From Bacillota bacterium (lineage in GTDB: Bacteria > Bacillota > Clostridia > Christensenellales > UMGS416), in assembly GCA_023410875.1 (NCBI GenBank), contig JAEYPH010000077.1, positions 1 through 43,117 on the forward strand: a stretch of 43,117 nucleotides of DNA, in the 5' to 3' direction. Shown here one piece after another: positions 9,913 to 17,971 of the stretch (its first letter is position 1; the number at the start of each line of letters is the position of its first letter). The position numbers and the translations under genes are program-made. The notes below the pieces were generated by a model, which saw only the letters and a list, made by a program, of their open reading frames with translations, was not told where the DNA came from and did not search any database.

Positions 9913-11067
9913 TTATCTCCTCACAAAGGTGCGCAAGCGCTTGACCTGCGCCCGCGTCGCCTCGATGGTGCGTTCGATGTCCTCGTCGTCGTTGAAGCGC
10001 CCCAGGCTTAAGCGCACGGCGCCCTTGACGCGCCAGAACTCCACACCCATGGCGCTCAGCGTATAGCTGGGCTTGTTGAGGCGCGCGCTGCACGCAGAAC
10101 CCATGGACACATAGATGCCCTCGTCGCTCAGGGCCCGCATCAGCACCTCGCCCTTGATGCCGTCAAAGCTTACGTTCAATATGTGCGGCGCGCCGTCGCG
10201 GGGCAGCGGGCCGTTGACTGCGCTGCGTTCAATGGCGCCTAAGCCCTCTGCCAGCCGCATCTTTTGAGCCATCATGCGCGCGTTGGCCTGCTCCATGTCC
10301 CTGCAGCACAGCTCCACGGCGCGCGCCATGCCCAGAATGGCCGGCACGTTCTCGGTGCCGCTGCGCAGGCCGCTCTCCTGGCCGCCGCCGTGGGCCTGGG
10401 GCAGCAGCTTGACGCCCTGGCGCACGAACAGCGCTCCCACGCCTTTGGGGCCATGGATTTTGTGGGCGCTGACGCTGTAGAGGTCCACGCCCGCCGCCAC
10501 ACACTGCAGCGGCGCCCGCAGGAAGGCCTGCACGCCGTCGCTATGAAACACGACCGCCGGGTTCTTGTCGTGGGCGGCGGCAGCCAGCTCGGAGATGTCC
10601 TGCACGACGCCGGTCTCGTTGTTGACATGCTGAATGCTCACGAGCACCGTGTCGGGGGTCACGGCGTCGTGCAGCGCCTGGGCGTCCACATAGCCGCCGC
10701 GGTCCACATCCAGCGTTACGACCTCGTGGGTCTCCCGCAGCTTGCAGGCTGCCTGGGCCACCGCCGAGTGCTCTATGGCGCTCACAATGACACGGCCCTT
10801 GCGGCGCTCCGCCGCGCCAAAGAGGGCAAGGTTGTCCGCCTCGGTGCCGCCAGACGTAAAGACGACGGAACCCCCGCCGCCCAGCGCGCCCAGCATGACG
10901 CCTCTGGCTCGCTGCAGATCCTCCTCCACCGCCAGCGCCGGCGCGTAGGCCGCCGAGGGGTTGAAGTATCCGTCGGCCATGGCGTCGGCCATCTCGGATA
11001 TGACCTCATCAAAGGGCCGCGTGGTGGCGCTGTTGTCCAGATAGCACAGCCGGTCGAAGCTGCTCAA
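9913..11067 (-). CDS. NifS-like cysteine desulfurase (probable ThiI partner)
   Basis: A PLP-dependent class V aminotransferase-fold protein of 384 residues. The PLP lysine is Lys203 in SAHKIHGPKG and the persulfide-forming cysteine is Cys326 in MGSACSARL. The TSGGTEADN phosphate-binding loop lies at about 71-79. It removes sulfur from cysteine and passes it on, here most likely to ThiI, whose gene begins seven bases downstream. The start appears to be TTG at 11067, overlapping the DUF6106 stop as TTGA, with a weak AGGTGG ribosome site. The overlap suggests coupled translation. It corresponds to NifZ of Bacillus rather than the SUF-linked enzyme. Confidence 0.93.
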   Translation of the reverse strand: MSSFDRLCYLDNSATTRPFDEVISEMADAMADGYFNPSAAYAPALAVEEDLQRARGVMLGALGGGGSVVFTSGGTEADNLALFGAAERRKGRVIVSAIEHSAVAQAACKLRETHEVVTLDVDRGGYVDAQALHDAVTPDTVLVSIQHVNNETGVVQDISELAAAAHDKNPAVVFHSDGVQAFLRAPLQCVAAGVDLYSVSAHKIHGPKGVGALFVRQGVKLLPQAHGGGQESGLRSGTENVPAILGMARAVELCCRDMEQANARMMAQKMRLAEGLGAIERSAVNGPLPRDGAPHILNVSFDGIKGEVLMRALSDEGIYVSMGSACSARLNKPSYTLSAMGVEFWRVKGAVRLSLGRFNDDEDIERTIEATRAQVKRLRTFVRR

Positions 11068-11651
11068 GGGCGCGCCACCTGCTGGGATGCGCGGGCAGCG
11101 GCCTGGCCCTGATAGCGGTCCCGCATGCGGCGCATCAGCTGCACCATCTCCTCGCTGGGCTCCATGTAGACCAGATAGTGCTGCTCATCCTTTTTGACGA
11201 AGAGGAAATATACTGTGCTGTCGGCGTTTAGCACGGCTTTGATCTTCTTGATGCCCGGGCGCTGCTCGTAGCCCTGCAGTTTGGGGTCGTCGATGGGGGC
11301 CAGAATCTCCACATCGCGCATGCGGAAGCTCAGCGCCTCCTTGCGGCGGCGGTTGTTGATGACTTGGGCAATGTCCATGATGCCGTTGGTCAGCGAATAT
11401 TCATATTCCACGCGCAGGAGGTCCTTGCCCCACCAGCCCAGCCACGCCGCGCCGCCAAACACCAGCGTCGTGATGATGGTCGGCAGCGACAGGTTCCCGC
11501 TCATCAGGCCCATCAGGTTGGTCGCGGCGATGATGGCGCACACCAGCAGCGTAAACCACAGCAGCACATAGAGCAGATTGTACAGCCCTTTGTGTTTTTT
11601 GACGACGATTTCTTCCTTTGTTACGGTTTCCAGCCTGAAATGATCGGCCAT
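11064..11651 (-). CDS. DUF6106-like membrane protein
   Basis: The start at ATG 11651 (MADHFRLETVTKEEIVVKK) is chosen because AGGAGG lies six bases upstream. The 195-residue protein has two hydrophobic segments (about residues 24-45 and 55-73) followed by a cytoplasmic domain of mixed strands and helices that resembles a PH-like fold. It matches what I recall of the DUF6106 family in Clostridia, and its function is unknown. It is the first gene of the nifS-thiI-mrfA operon and overlaps the nifS-like gene by four bases. Confidence 0.75.
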   Translation of the reverse strand: MADHFRLETVTKEEIVVKKHKGLYNLLYVLLWFTLLVCAIIAATNLMGLMSGNLSLPTIITTLVFGGAAWLGWWGKDLLRVEYEYSLTNGIMDIAQVINNRRRKEALSFRMRDVEILAPIDDPKLQGYEQRPGIKKIKAVLNADSTVYFLFVKKDEQHYLVYMEPSEEMVQLMRRMRDRYQGQAAARASQQVARP

Positions 11652-11694
11652 GAGAGACCTCCTGTTTGTATAAATCACCCGAGGATACACTATC

Positions 11695-11723
11695 ACTATA
11701 TAACGGCCAACCAGGAATTACAA
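11695..11723 (-). promoter_or_regulatory. Promoter of the DUF6106-nifS-thiI-mrfA operon
   Basis: On the minus strand TTGTAA (11723-11718) and TATAGT (11700-11695) are 17 bases apart, about 45 bases before the start codon at 11651. No other promoter-like sequence is evident before mrfA, so this may drive all four genes. Confidence 0.6.
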
Positions 11724-11759
11724 GCGTCGGGGCGATTCGCCAAGACTGTTCCCGTATGG

Positions 11760-11765
11760 TATAAT
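11760..11765 (+). promoter_or_regulatory. Extended -10 promoter of the zinc-ribbon gene
   Basis: TATAAT preceded by TGG forms an extended -10 box 38 bases before the ATG at 11804. The -35 region is weak. It faces away from the minus-strand operon promoter, so the two genes are divergently transcribed. Confidence 0.6.
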
Positions 11766-11803
11766 GTCCTAACATATACACCCGACCCGTTCAGGAGCTC
11801 AAA

Positions 11804-13525
11804 ATGAAATGCCCGACTTGCGGCACAGAAAATAAAACATCCAACAAAGCCTGTTTCCGCTGTGGAGCAACGCTGACCGACGGCGGCGTCACGCCCCGCG
11901 GCACCGCCAACGCCATGTGGTTCAGCCCCCAGGGCCAGAAGAACGCAACCCAACCGCCGCCCTTTTGGGCCGACGCCGGCCAGCGCCCCGCGGATTATGA
12001 AAGCAGCAAAGACTTCGTGGTGTTGAACGACGAAGAGGGCGATGTGCATGTGGCGGCGGATTTGAAACGCCGCGGCGTGCCGCTGCCCGATAACCGCAAG
12101 AAGCTGCGGAATGTCAGCGACGGTCGGGAGATCGAAGTCGTCGTGCCGCCGCGGGCCAAACGCTCGCGGGTCACCCGCAGCCGTTATCAGGTCAACTGGC
12201 GGCGCTTTGCCGTCATGGCCGTGGTCATCACGGCGCTGTCGGCGGCGGTGGCCTACGGCCTGTTCACCGGCTACAAATGGGGAGTCGGCGCGGTGAGCCA
12301 ATGGTTTGCCGACCGCAACGGCGTGGCCCCCGCCCAGGAACCGCGAGTGGAAATAGAGCTCGTCGACGGCAACGTCTGGCACAAGATCACCTTCTATGGC
12401 AAGGATGGCGAACAGGTGCTGCTGAGCAACCCGCGCCGGTCGCTGACGATCCGGGATGGCAAGGCCGAGCTTCTGCTGGACGATCAGAGCTTTATCCCCT
12501 CGGACCTGTCGGTAGATCAGGACAAGGTCACCGTGCAGTTGGAAGCCACGATGTTCTCCACGACCGGCGAGGAGCGCAAGGTGCTCATACGGCCCTATGA
12601 CATCGAAGTGCCGCTCTCGCCGCTGAAGGTGATTCTGCCCAAGGACCAGACCACGCCCACCGAGGAGGACCGCGTGCTGGTCAAGGTCAAGGTGACGCCG
12701 GGCAGCCGCGTCATCATCGGCAAGGACAACCGCACCGACCAAGTGGACAAGCAGGGATATGTCAGCTGCTACGTGCCGCTGGAAGCCATTGGCATCAACG
12801 AAATCGTGATATCGGTGGAAACCAAGACCTACCGTAAGAACAACTTCAAGCTCAAGATCACACGGCCCAAAATGGACGTGCCCATCACGCTGGATGGCAA
12901 CGCCGATACGTCCACCGAAGACGCTACCATTGAGATCAGGGGCACAACAAACCCCGGCGCCACGATCACGACCGACGCGCCGCTGGCCGGTGATTCCAAA
13001 ATTGACATGGACCCGGCCACCGGCAACTTCAGCTTCACTGCGTCGCTGCAGCGATGGGGCATGAACCGCATCCGCATCACCGCCACCGCCGCCAACGGCA
13101 TCAGTTCCTCTATGGTGCACTGTGTCACCCACCGCGCCACGCTGGAAAACTACACGAAGAAGGCGCAGGTCATGGACTACGCCTATGTGTCTTCCGCCGC
13201 CGACAACATCATTGGGCGCGTATACCTTTTCCAGGGTTATGTGCAGCAGAAGCTGGAAAACGAGGACAGCGATTACTACCTGTTCAACATCGGCACCAAG
13301 GCCAGCCCGCAGGTTCTCGTGCTGGAATACGCCAAGGAGAGCGGTCTCAAGGCAGACCAATATTATAAGGTGTTCGGCGATGTCATCGGCACTGTGGACA
13401 ACTATCCGGCGCTGACCGGCCAGTTCGTCTATGAGATAGAGGCGCCGGACGGCTCCGGCAGCGCCAGCGCTTCCCCCTCTGCCAGCGCCTCTGCAACCAC
13501 CGGCGCCGCAGCGGAAGAAGACTAG
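11804..13525 (+). CDS. Zinc-ribbon membrane protein with Ig-like extracytoplasmic repeats
   Basis: This 573-residue protein starts with a CPTC...CFRC zinc ribbon (Cys3, Cys6, Cys17, Cys20). A basic linker and one transmembrane helix (about 134-156) follow, and then a long extracytoplasmic part. That part contains strand-rich segments resembling bacterial Ig-like or filamin-like repeats, among them a DVPITLDGNADTSTEDATIE region with a glycine-rich turn (residues 361-395). A C-terminal domain of about 110 residues and a Ser/Ala-rich tail close the protein. The arrangement is shared with other clostridial proteins with an N-terminal zinc ribbon and cell-surface C-terminus, whose functions are unknown. 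The start has an AGGAG site six bases upstream. I cannot name a role. Confidence 0.8.
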   Translation: MKCPTCGTENKTSNKACFRCGATLTDGGVTPRGTANAMWFSPQGQKNATQPPPFWADAGQRPADYESSKDFVVLNDEEGDVHVAADLKRRGVPLPDNRKKLRNVSDGREIEVVVPPRAKRSRVTRSRYQVNWRRFAVMAVVITALSAAVAYGLFTGYKWGVGAVSQWFADRNGVAPAQEPRVEIELVDGNVWHKITFYGKDGEQVLLSNPRRSLTIRDGKAELLLDDQSFIPSDLSVDQDKVTVQLEATMFSTTGEERKVLIRPYDIEVPLSPLKVILPKDQTTPTEEDRVLVKVKVTPGSRVIIGKDNRTDQVDKQGYVSCYVPLEAIGINEIVISVETKTYRKNNFKLKITRPKMDVPITLDGNADTSTEDATIEIRGTTNPGATITTDAPLAGDSKIDMDPATGNFSFTASLQRWGMNRIRITATAANGISSSMVHCVTHRATLENYTKKAQVMDYAYVSSAADNIIGRVYLFQGYVQQKLENEDSDYYLFNIGTKASPQVLVLEYAKESGLKADQYYKVFGDVIGTVDNYPALTGQFVYEIEAPDGSGSASASPSASASATTGAAAEED

Positions 13526-13632
13526 ACCCGCTGCGAGGAAGCGCTGCGGCGGCGCACCGCCAGCCACCCGGCCAGGGCCAACGCACCGCCCAGCAGCAGC
13601 GCCCCCACCAGAATCAGCAGAAGATAGCCCAC
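13522..13632 (-). CDS. Possible 36-residue membrane peptide
   Basis: A GTG-started frame of 36 codons (MGYLLLILVGALLLGGALAL, then AGWLAVRRR and a short tail) encodes one transmembrane helix followed by a positive stretch. It begins four bases after the upstream small membrane gene ends, so it could be translationally coupled. Its stop codon lies across that of the convergent zinc-ribbon gene. The ribosome site is poorly placed. It may not be a gene. Confidence 0.35.
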   Translation of the reverse strand: MGYLLLILVGALLLGGALALAGWLAVRRRSASSQRV

Positions 13633-13635
13633 ACC

Positions 13636-13878
13636 TCACGCCGCGCCGTAGTTTCGGTACTCGCCGCCGGGGTAGAAGACCAGGTAAACCGCCTCGGCGG
13701 CCAGCGCCGCCATGACTGCCACGCCGGTGACCCGCCGGTAGGCCCTGGCGGGGACCAACGCGGGCATCAGCGCCCCTATCCCCGACGCAGCCAGCAACCC
13801 TGCTCCGGCGACGCACAGCAGCGCAAACACCAGGAAGACATACTCCATGGGTTCGTTGTGCCACGGGATCATCATCAT
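13636..13878 (-). CDS. Small hypothetical membrane protein
   Basis: The ORF can be extended to 13908, but ATG 13878 has GAGGTG six to nine bases upstream and is the best start. The 80-residue product has two hydrophobic stretches (about residues 12-35 and 45-65, MEYVFLVFALLCVAGAGLL and VAVMAALAAEAVYLVFY). No family is recognised. Together with the peptide downstream it may form a small membrane complex, which is speculation. Confidence 0.5.
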   Translation of the reverse strand: MMMIPWHNEPMEYVFLVFALLCVAGAGLLAASGIGALMPALVPARAYRRVTGVAVMAALAAEAVYLVFYPGGEYRNYGAA

Positions 13879-13924
13879 GGCTTTCACCTCATGCCATCCT
13901 ATGTGCACATATCAGCCAAAATAC

Positions 13925-13953
13925 GCGGCGGCTGCCCATCAGACAGCCGCCGC
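13925..13953 (-). terminator. Terminator of the aldose-epimerase-like gene
   Basis: GCGGCGGCTG (13925-13934) pairs perfectly with CAGCCGCCGC (13944-13953). On the minus strand it follows the stop codon of the epimerase-like gene by about ten bases and is followed by GTATTTTGG. The T-run is short. Confidence 0.65.
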
Positions 13954-13963
13954 TTTGATTTAG

Positions 13964-14887
13964 CTATTTTGCGAAGAACTCGTACTTCCTCGTCCAACGG
14001 GCCTTTTCGCCGGGCTTCAGCGTCACCTCTATAAACACCTCAGGGCTTACGACGTGGCTCTTGCCCCACAGGGCGATGTGCTCCACGGCGAAGTCGTCGA
14101 TCTCTCGCAGGCCCACGCCGCTGGGTTCGTGCACGATATCCCAGGTGTGGCCCTTCTCCTGGCCAAAGCCCCTTGGCAGACAGAAGAAAGCTTGCTCGGG
14201 CACCCGGGCCCAGCGCACGGTGCCACCCTCGATGAGCAGATCGCTGACCAACTCCGTGGGATACACCTCCACAGGGTGGGAGAAGGTCAGCGCGTAGTCC
14301 GGCCCCACCTCGTGCCCGTCGATCTGCACGAAGTTGTGGTTGTATTCCCGTGTCATAAGCGGCGCTTCGCCGGCGTTCTCCATCTCGTAGGCGATGGTCA
14401 ATGTGTCGTCGCGCAGCGTGAGCGTCTTGCGCAGACGCACGGCAATGCCGTCGCAATCCACCGGCTCGGCCAGGAAAACCAGCGTGTCGCCGGCCACAGC
14501 ACCATCGGCCCCAGCGCCCTCCACGAAGACCGGATAGGGCTGGCGCACGATCTTCTCCATCATCGGGCCTTCGCCGCGGCCGGTGTATTCCACGACACCA
14601 ACGCCCAGCTTGGGGAACATATCTCCGGCCTTGAGCGCACCCTCGGCGGGATAGCCGCTGCCGATGAACTCGTTGCACAGGCCCAGGCCGCCGGTGTCGC
14701 GGCTATCGTTGAAGTTTTCCACAACGCAGAAGGTGTGCCTGCCGTCCAGCGTCACCTGCGTCACATGGCCAGTCACATCAAACCGAGTGCCCCTCTGCAC
14801 GCTCCCGCCGGGCGTGGCGACCTCCACCTTTAATCGGTCGGAAGACATGGTCAAGACCGGAGAGGAAATGTCCTTAGCGTTGATCAT
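13964..14887 (-). CDS. Aldose 1-epimerase-like protein
   Basis: ATG 14887 is chosen (MINAKDISSPVLTMSSDRLK) because GGGAGGG precedes it, and because a longer reading to 14947 runs through the dispersed repeat. The 307-residue protein is strand-rich with a galactose-mutarotase-like fold. Conserved-looking features include RDTGGLGLCNEFIG and the pair EYNHNFVQIDGHEVG, in which a His could be catalytic. Members interconvert alpha and beta anomers of sugars or bind them without known activity. No sugar operon surrounds it, so the substrate is unknown. It has its own terminator. Confidence 0.75.
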   Translation of the reverse strand: MINAKDISSPVLTMSSDRLKVEVATPGGSVQRGTRFDVTGHVTQVTLDGRHTFCVVENFNDSRDTGGLGLCNEFIGSGYPAEGALKAGDMFPKLGVGVVEYTGRGEGPMMEKIVRQPYPVFVEGAGADGAVAGDTLVFLAEPVDCDGIAVRLRKTLTLRDDTLTIAYEMENAGEAPLMTREYNHNFVQIDGHEVGPDYALTFSHPVEVYPTELVSDLLIEGGTVRWARVPEQAFFCLPRGFGQEKGHTWDIVHEPSGVGLREIDDFAVEHIALWGKSHVVSPEVFIEVTLKPGEKARWTRKYEFFAK

Positions 14888-14917
14888 GGGTAGGCCCTCC
14901 CTTTTTGCTTTGCAGCC

Positions 14918-14984
14918 AAAGGATTTCGCGCCCGCCGGCGCGACCAAAGGGCTTTCCGGTCGCCCTTTGGAAACCTTCGGCCCC
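14918..14984. repeat. Dispersed intergenic repeat, short copy
   Basis: AAAGGATTTCGCGCCC (14918-14933) is joined almost directly to the 44-base block 14941-14984. The block matches 6301-6344 with one mismatch and holds the CCAAAGGGC/GCCCTTTGG hairpin. Compared with the copy at 6201-6344, the central 80 or so bases are absent. It lies upstream of the epimerase-like gene. Confidence 0.75.
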
Positions 14985-15032
14985 TTTCAATGAGTGATTC
15001 GTGAGGACTTCGTCTGCCGCACAAACTATTCG

Positions 15033-16955
15033 TTAGATTCTCTGTAAAACCTTCACACTTCTCTGGACAAAGGCGGCCAGCGCGTCGGGCTCCAGCGGGC
15101 GGTGGGCCAGCATGGCCAGGTCGTGGATCTGCGCGGCCAGCAGCGCCGCGTCGTCGGCGCGGGCCTCGTCGGCGGCCAGCGCTGCGGCGGTCTGTACCAG
15201 CGGGTGGCTGGCATTTAGCACCAGCGTCTCCTCCGCCGGGAAGGCGCCCATGTCCATGCCGCCGAACATGCGGCTCATCTCCTGCATGCGGCGGCTCTCC
15301 TCGCTCAGCAGAACGATGGCCGGCGCGGCCTCCTCGCCCATGGATTCAAAGCGCGTCTTGATGCGCTCGTCCACGGCGTGGATGGCCGCCTCCAGCGCCT
15401 GGGTCTGCTCGGAGGACAGTGCGTGGGCACCCTTGACCACGGCCTCACTAAGATCGCTGTCGATGCGCTTGAAGCGCGTATCCCGCAGCTTGCTCTCCAG
15501 GAACGTGATGAAGTGGTTGTCGATCATCGTGTTGAGCAGCACGGCATTGAGGCCATGGCCCTTGAACATGGCCACATACTGCGCCTGCTGCTTGGGATCG
15601 CTGACATAATACACGACCTTGCGCTGCACGCGGGTCTTCTTGACGTCCTTGTCCTCCTCGGACCAGTCCTCCTCTTCCTCTTCCACGGCGCGGGCGAACT
15701 CGTCCAGGTATTCCTTGACGGTCTTGTAGTCGTCGTTGATGGTCTTGAACACGACGGCGTCGCCGATGCGCTCATAGAACTTTTCGTCGCGCATGCAGCC
15801 GTACTTGATGAAGGGGTTGATGGAGTCCCAATACTTGCAGTACAGCTCGCGGTCGGTCTCGAAGAGGCTCATGAGCTTGTCGGACACCTTCTTGGTGATG
15901 TGGGCGCTGAGCTTCTTGATGGTGCCGTCGTTCTGCAGGAAGCTGCGGCTGACGTTGAGCGGCAGGTCCGGGCAATCGATGCAGCCCTTGAGCAGCAGCA
16001 GATATTCAGGGATGACTTCCTTGATGTTGTCGGCGATGAACACGCGGTTGCAGTACAGCTTGACCTGCCCTTCCGCCGACTCGAACTCGTGCTTGAGGTG
16101 CGGGAAGTACAGGATGCCCTTGAGCTGGAACGGATAGTCGATGTTCAGGTGAACCCAGAACAGCGGCTCGTTGTAGTCGCTGAACACCTCACGGTAGAAC
16201 TTCTTGTATTCCTCATCGGTGCAATCCTTGGGGGCCTTGAGCCACAGCGGCGCGGTGTCGTTGATCGGCTGGGGGGGGATTTCATCCCCTTCTTTTTGTT
16301 CCGCGGCCTTTTTTTTATCAGCAACGGCATCCACCAGATACAGCTGGAAGGGCAAAAAGCGGAAATACTTGATGAGTGCCTCGCGCAGCTTGAAGCGGTC
16401 CAGGTATTCCTTGGAATCCTCAGCCAACGTAAGCGTTACGGTGGTGCCGCGGGTGGCGCGCTGCGAAGGCTCGATCTCATATTCGGTGCCGCCGTCGCTG
16501 CTCCAGCGCACAGCCTGGGCGCCCGGCTGCCAGCTCAAGGTGTCGATCTGCACGCGGGAGCTGACCATGAAGGCCGAATAGAACCCCAGGCCGAAGTGGC
16601 CGATGATCTGGGCGTCATCGCCCTTGTCCTTGTACTTCTCCAGAAAATCCTTGGCGCCGGAGAAGGCGATCTGGTTGATGTACTTGCGCACCTCGTCCTC
16701 AGTCATGCCGATGCCGGCGTCCTCTATGGCGATGGTGCCCGCGTCCTTGTCCACGGTCACGGTGATGGTCAGTTTCTCCTCTTCATCCAGCTGCGCCTCG
16801 CCCAGGCTGCCCAGCTTCTGCAGCTTCACGATGGCGTCGTTGGCGTTGCTCACGAGCTCGCGGATGAAAATGTCCTTTTCGGAATACAGCCACTTCTTGA
16901 TGATCGGGAAGATATTCTCCGTATGGATGGAGATGTTTCCTCTTTCGGTACTCAT
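15033..16955 (-). CDS. htpG: Molecular chaperone HtpG (Hsp90)
   Basis: The 640-residue protein has the usual Hsp90 order. It has an N-terminal GHKL ATPase domain (ELVSNANDAIVKLQKL near residue 35 with the ATP-binding Glu/Asn, DAGIGM, and a GHFGLGFYSAFMV motif near residue 120), a middle domain and a C-terminal dimerisation domain. A charged stretch near residue 200 (DKKKAAEQKEGDE) separates the domains. It assists folding and maturation of cytoplasmic clients under stress. A perfect CIRCE element lies just upstream, so HrcA control is expected, in contrast to B. subtilis, where htpG is not in the CIRCE regulon. Confidence 0.96.
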   Translation of the reverse strand: MSTERGNISIHTENIFPIIKKWLYSEKDIFIRELVSNANDAIVKLQKLGSLGEAQLDEEEKLTITVTVDKDAGTIAIEDAGIGMTEDEVRKYINQIAFSGAKDFLEKYKDKGDDAQIIGHFGLGFYSAFMVSSRVQIDTLSWQPGAQAVRWSSDGGTEYEIEPSQRATRGTTVTLTLAEDSKEYLDRFKLREALIKYFRFLPFQLYLVDAVADKKKAAEQKEGDEIPPQPINDTAPLWLKAPKDCTDEEYKKFYREVFSDYNEPLFWVHLNIDYPFQLKGILYFPHLKHEFESAEGQVKLYCNRVFIADNIKEVIPEYLLLLKGCIDCPDLPLNVSRSFLQNDGTIKKLSAHITKKVSDKLMSLFETDRELYCKYWDSINPFIKYGCMRDEKFYERIGDAVVFKTINDDYKTVKEYLDEFARAVEEEEEDWSEEDKDVKKTRVQRKVVYYVSDPKQQAQYVAMFKGHGLNAVLLNTMIDNHFITFLESKLRDTRFKRIDSDLSEAVVKGAHALSSEQTQALEAAIHAVDERIKTRFESMGEEAAPAIVLLSEESRRMQEMSRMFGGMDMGAFPAEETLVLNASHPLVQTAAALAADEARADDAALLAAQIHDLAMLAHRPLEPDALAAFVQRSVKVLQRI

Positions 16956-16982
16956 ACAGCCTCCACATCGTTTTTCACAAGA

Positions 16983-17009
16983 TTAGCACTCTCGTTGAGA
17001 GAGTGCTAA
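16983..17009 (-). promoter_or_regulatory. CIRCE operator (HrcA site) of htpG
   Basis: TTAGCACTC (16983-16991) and GAGTGCTAA (17001-17009) form the perfect nine-base inverted repeat with a nine-base spacer that defines CIRCE. It lies 28 bases upstream of the htpG ATG and overlaps the predicted transcription start. Confidence 0.95.
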
Positions 17010-17012
17010 TCT

Positions 17013-17041
17013 AAAATAGTGCTTTCTGTCAAAAAAGTCAA
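17013..17041 (-). promoter_or_regulatory. htpG promoter
   Basis: On the minus strand TTGACT (17041-17036) and TATTTT (17018-17013) are 17 bases apart. Transcription would start within CIRCE, the normal arrangement for HrcA repression. Confidence 0.65.
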
Positions 17042-17075
17042 GTATGATACAGCGCCAATCCAACTGTTTAACCAT

Positions 17076-17861
17076 TCAGCCAAAAGCGATGCCAAAATGC
17101 TCCTTTAGCGCCGCGTCAAAGGCCGGCCCCTGCACCTGCGTCACGGCCACGCCATCGGGCGAGAACACCTTGAGCGTGTCGCCGTCCAGCGTCTTTCGGC
17201 CATCCGCCGCCAGGATAGCGGCGATGGGCTCCTTGTTGAAGGGGCTCTCCGGCGCGTATTCGCAATAGAAGCTGGGCATGGAGAAGTCGATCTCCATCTG
17301 GGGCTCCTCGGTGAAGCTGAAATAGGCCGACCACGCGCCGTGCCGCCATTCCTGCACGACCCAGCCCAGCAGTTCATCGCGCACCAGGCGGTAGCACTCC
17401 ACACCCTGGGGCTGCTCCACCCCCTCCACGAGGCGCAGCGGGAAGCGCGGCACCACGCCGCCCACACCCACATCGGCCACCCACACATCGCCGCCGGCCT
17501 CCACCCGCAGCACCCGGTGCCGCCGGGCGGGGATCGCGGGTCCGTCGTTGTCGCGCAGGAACCGGGCGAACCAATCGGTCACAGGATAGCCAAACTGCCG
17601 CAGCAGCCAGCCAAACAGCCCGTTGAGCTCGAAGCAATAGCCGCCTCGCCGGGCCGAGACGATCTTATCGAACAGCGCCTCGGTGTCATAGCACAGCCGC
17701 TTGCCGCGCAGGATGTCGAAGTTCTCATAGGGCACGGCCTTCAGGTGGGCGTGCTGCAGCGCGGCCAGGTTGGCGGCAGTGGGTGCGGTGTCGCCGGTAT
17801 ACCCGATGCGCTCCAGATAGGCCTGGATGCGTTGGGCGGCGGTGAGGGTCGCAAAAGGCAT
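17076..17861 (-). CDS. Arylamine N-acetyltransferase
   Basis: ATG 17861 is chosen because GGAGG lies five bases upstream. An upstream extension in the same frame to 17921 lacks such a site. The 261-residue protein has the NAT cysteine-protease-like triad: Cys76 in RRGGYCFELN, His115 in ARRHRVLRV and Asp130 in VWVADVGVGG. Members transfer acetyl or longer acyl groups from CoA to aromatic amines or to the amine of natural-product intermediates. An MFS exporter is divergently transcribed next to it, so detoxification is possible, but no direct link can be shown. Confidence 0.93.
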   Translation of the reverse strand: MPFATLTAAQRIQAYLERIGYTGDTAPTAANLAALQHAHLKAVPYENFDILRGKRLCYDTEALFDKIVSARRGGYCFELNGLFGWLLRQFGYPVTDWFARFLRDNDGPAIPARRHRVLRVEAGGDVWVADVGVGGVVPRFPLRLVEGVEQPQGVECYRLVRDELLGWVVQEWRHGAWSAYFSFTEEPQMEIDFSMPSFYCEYAPESPFNKEPIAAILAADGRKTLDGDTLKVFSPDGVAVTQVQGPAFDAALKEHFGIAFG

Positions 17862-17888
17862 ATGGGCCTCCAGTGTGGGTTTTTCATG

Positions 17889-17894
17889 ATTATA
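17889..17894 (-). promoter_or_regulatory. Extended -10 box of the N-acetyltransferase gene
   Basis: TATAAT preceded by TGG (extended -10) lies 27 bases before the ATG at 17861 on the minus strand. No good -35 box is seen at 17 bases. Confidence 0.5.
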
Positions 17895-17933
17895 CCATAC
17901 CGACCCGGGGTAGATGCACAAGCCAAAGTATGA

Positions 17934-17939
17934 TATAGT
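17934..17939 (+). promoter_or_regulatory. Extended -10 box of the MFS gene
   Basis: TATAGT preceded by TGA forms an extended -10 box 32 bases before the MFS start codon. The -35 region is weak. It diverges from the N-acetyltransferase promoter. Confidence 0.45.
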
Positions 17940-17971
17940 TTATCGTTCAAAGCCACCCAAAGGAGATGACC

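Noticed and set aside
11696..13864. 722-residue minus-strand ORF
   Set aside because: It is antisense to the zinc-ribbon gene, has no ribosome site or recognisable domain, and is a by-product of GC-rich codon use.
15378..17009. 543-residue plus-strand ORF
   Set aside because: Antisense to htpG, with no domain pattern of its own.
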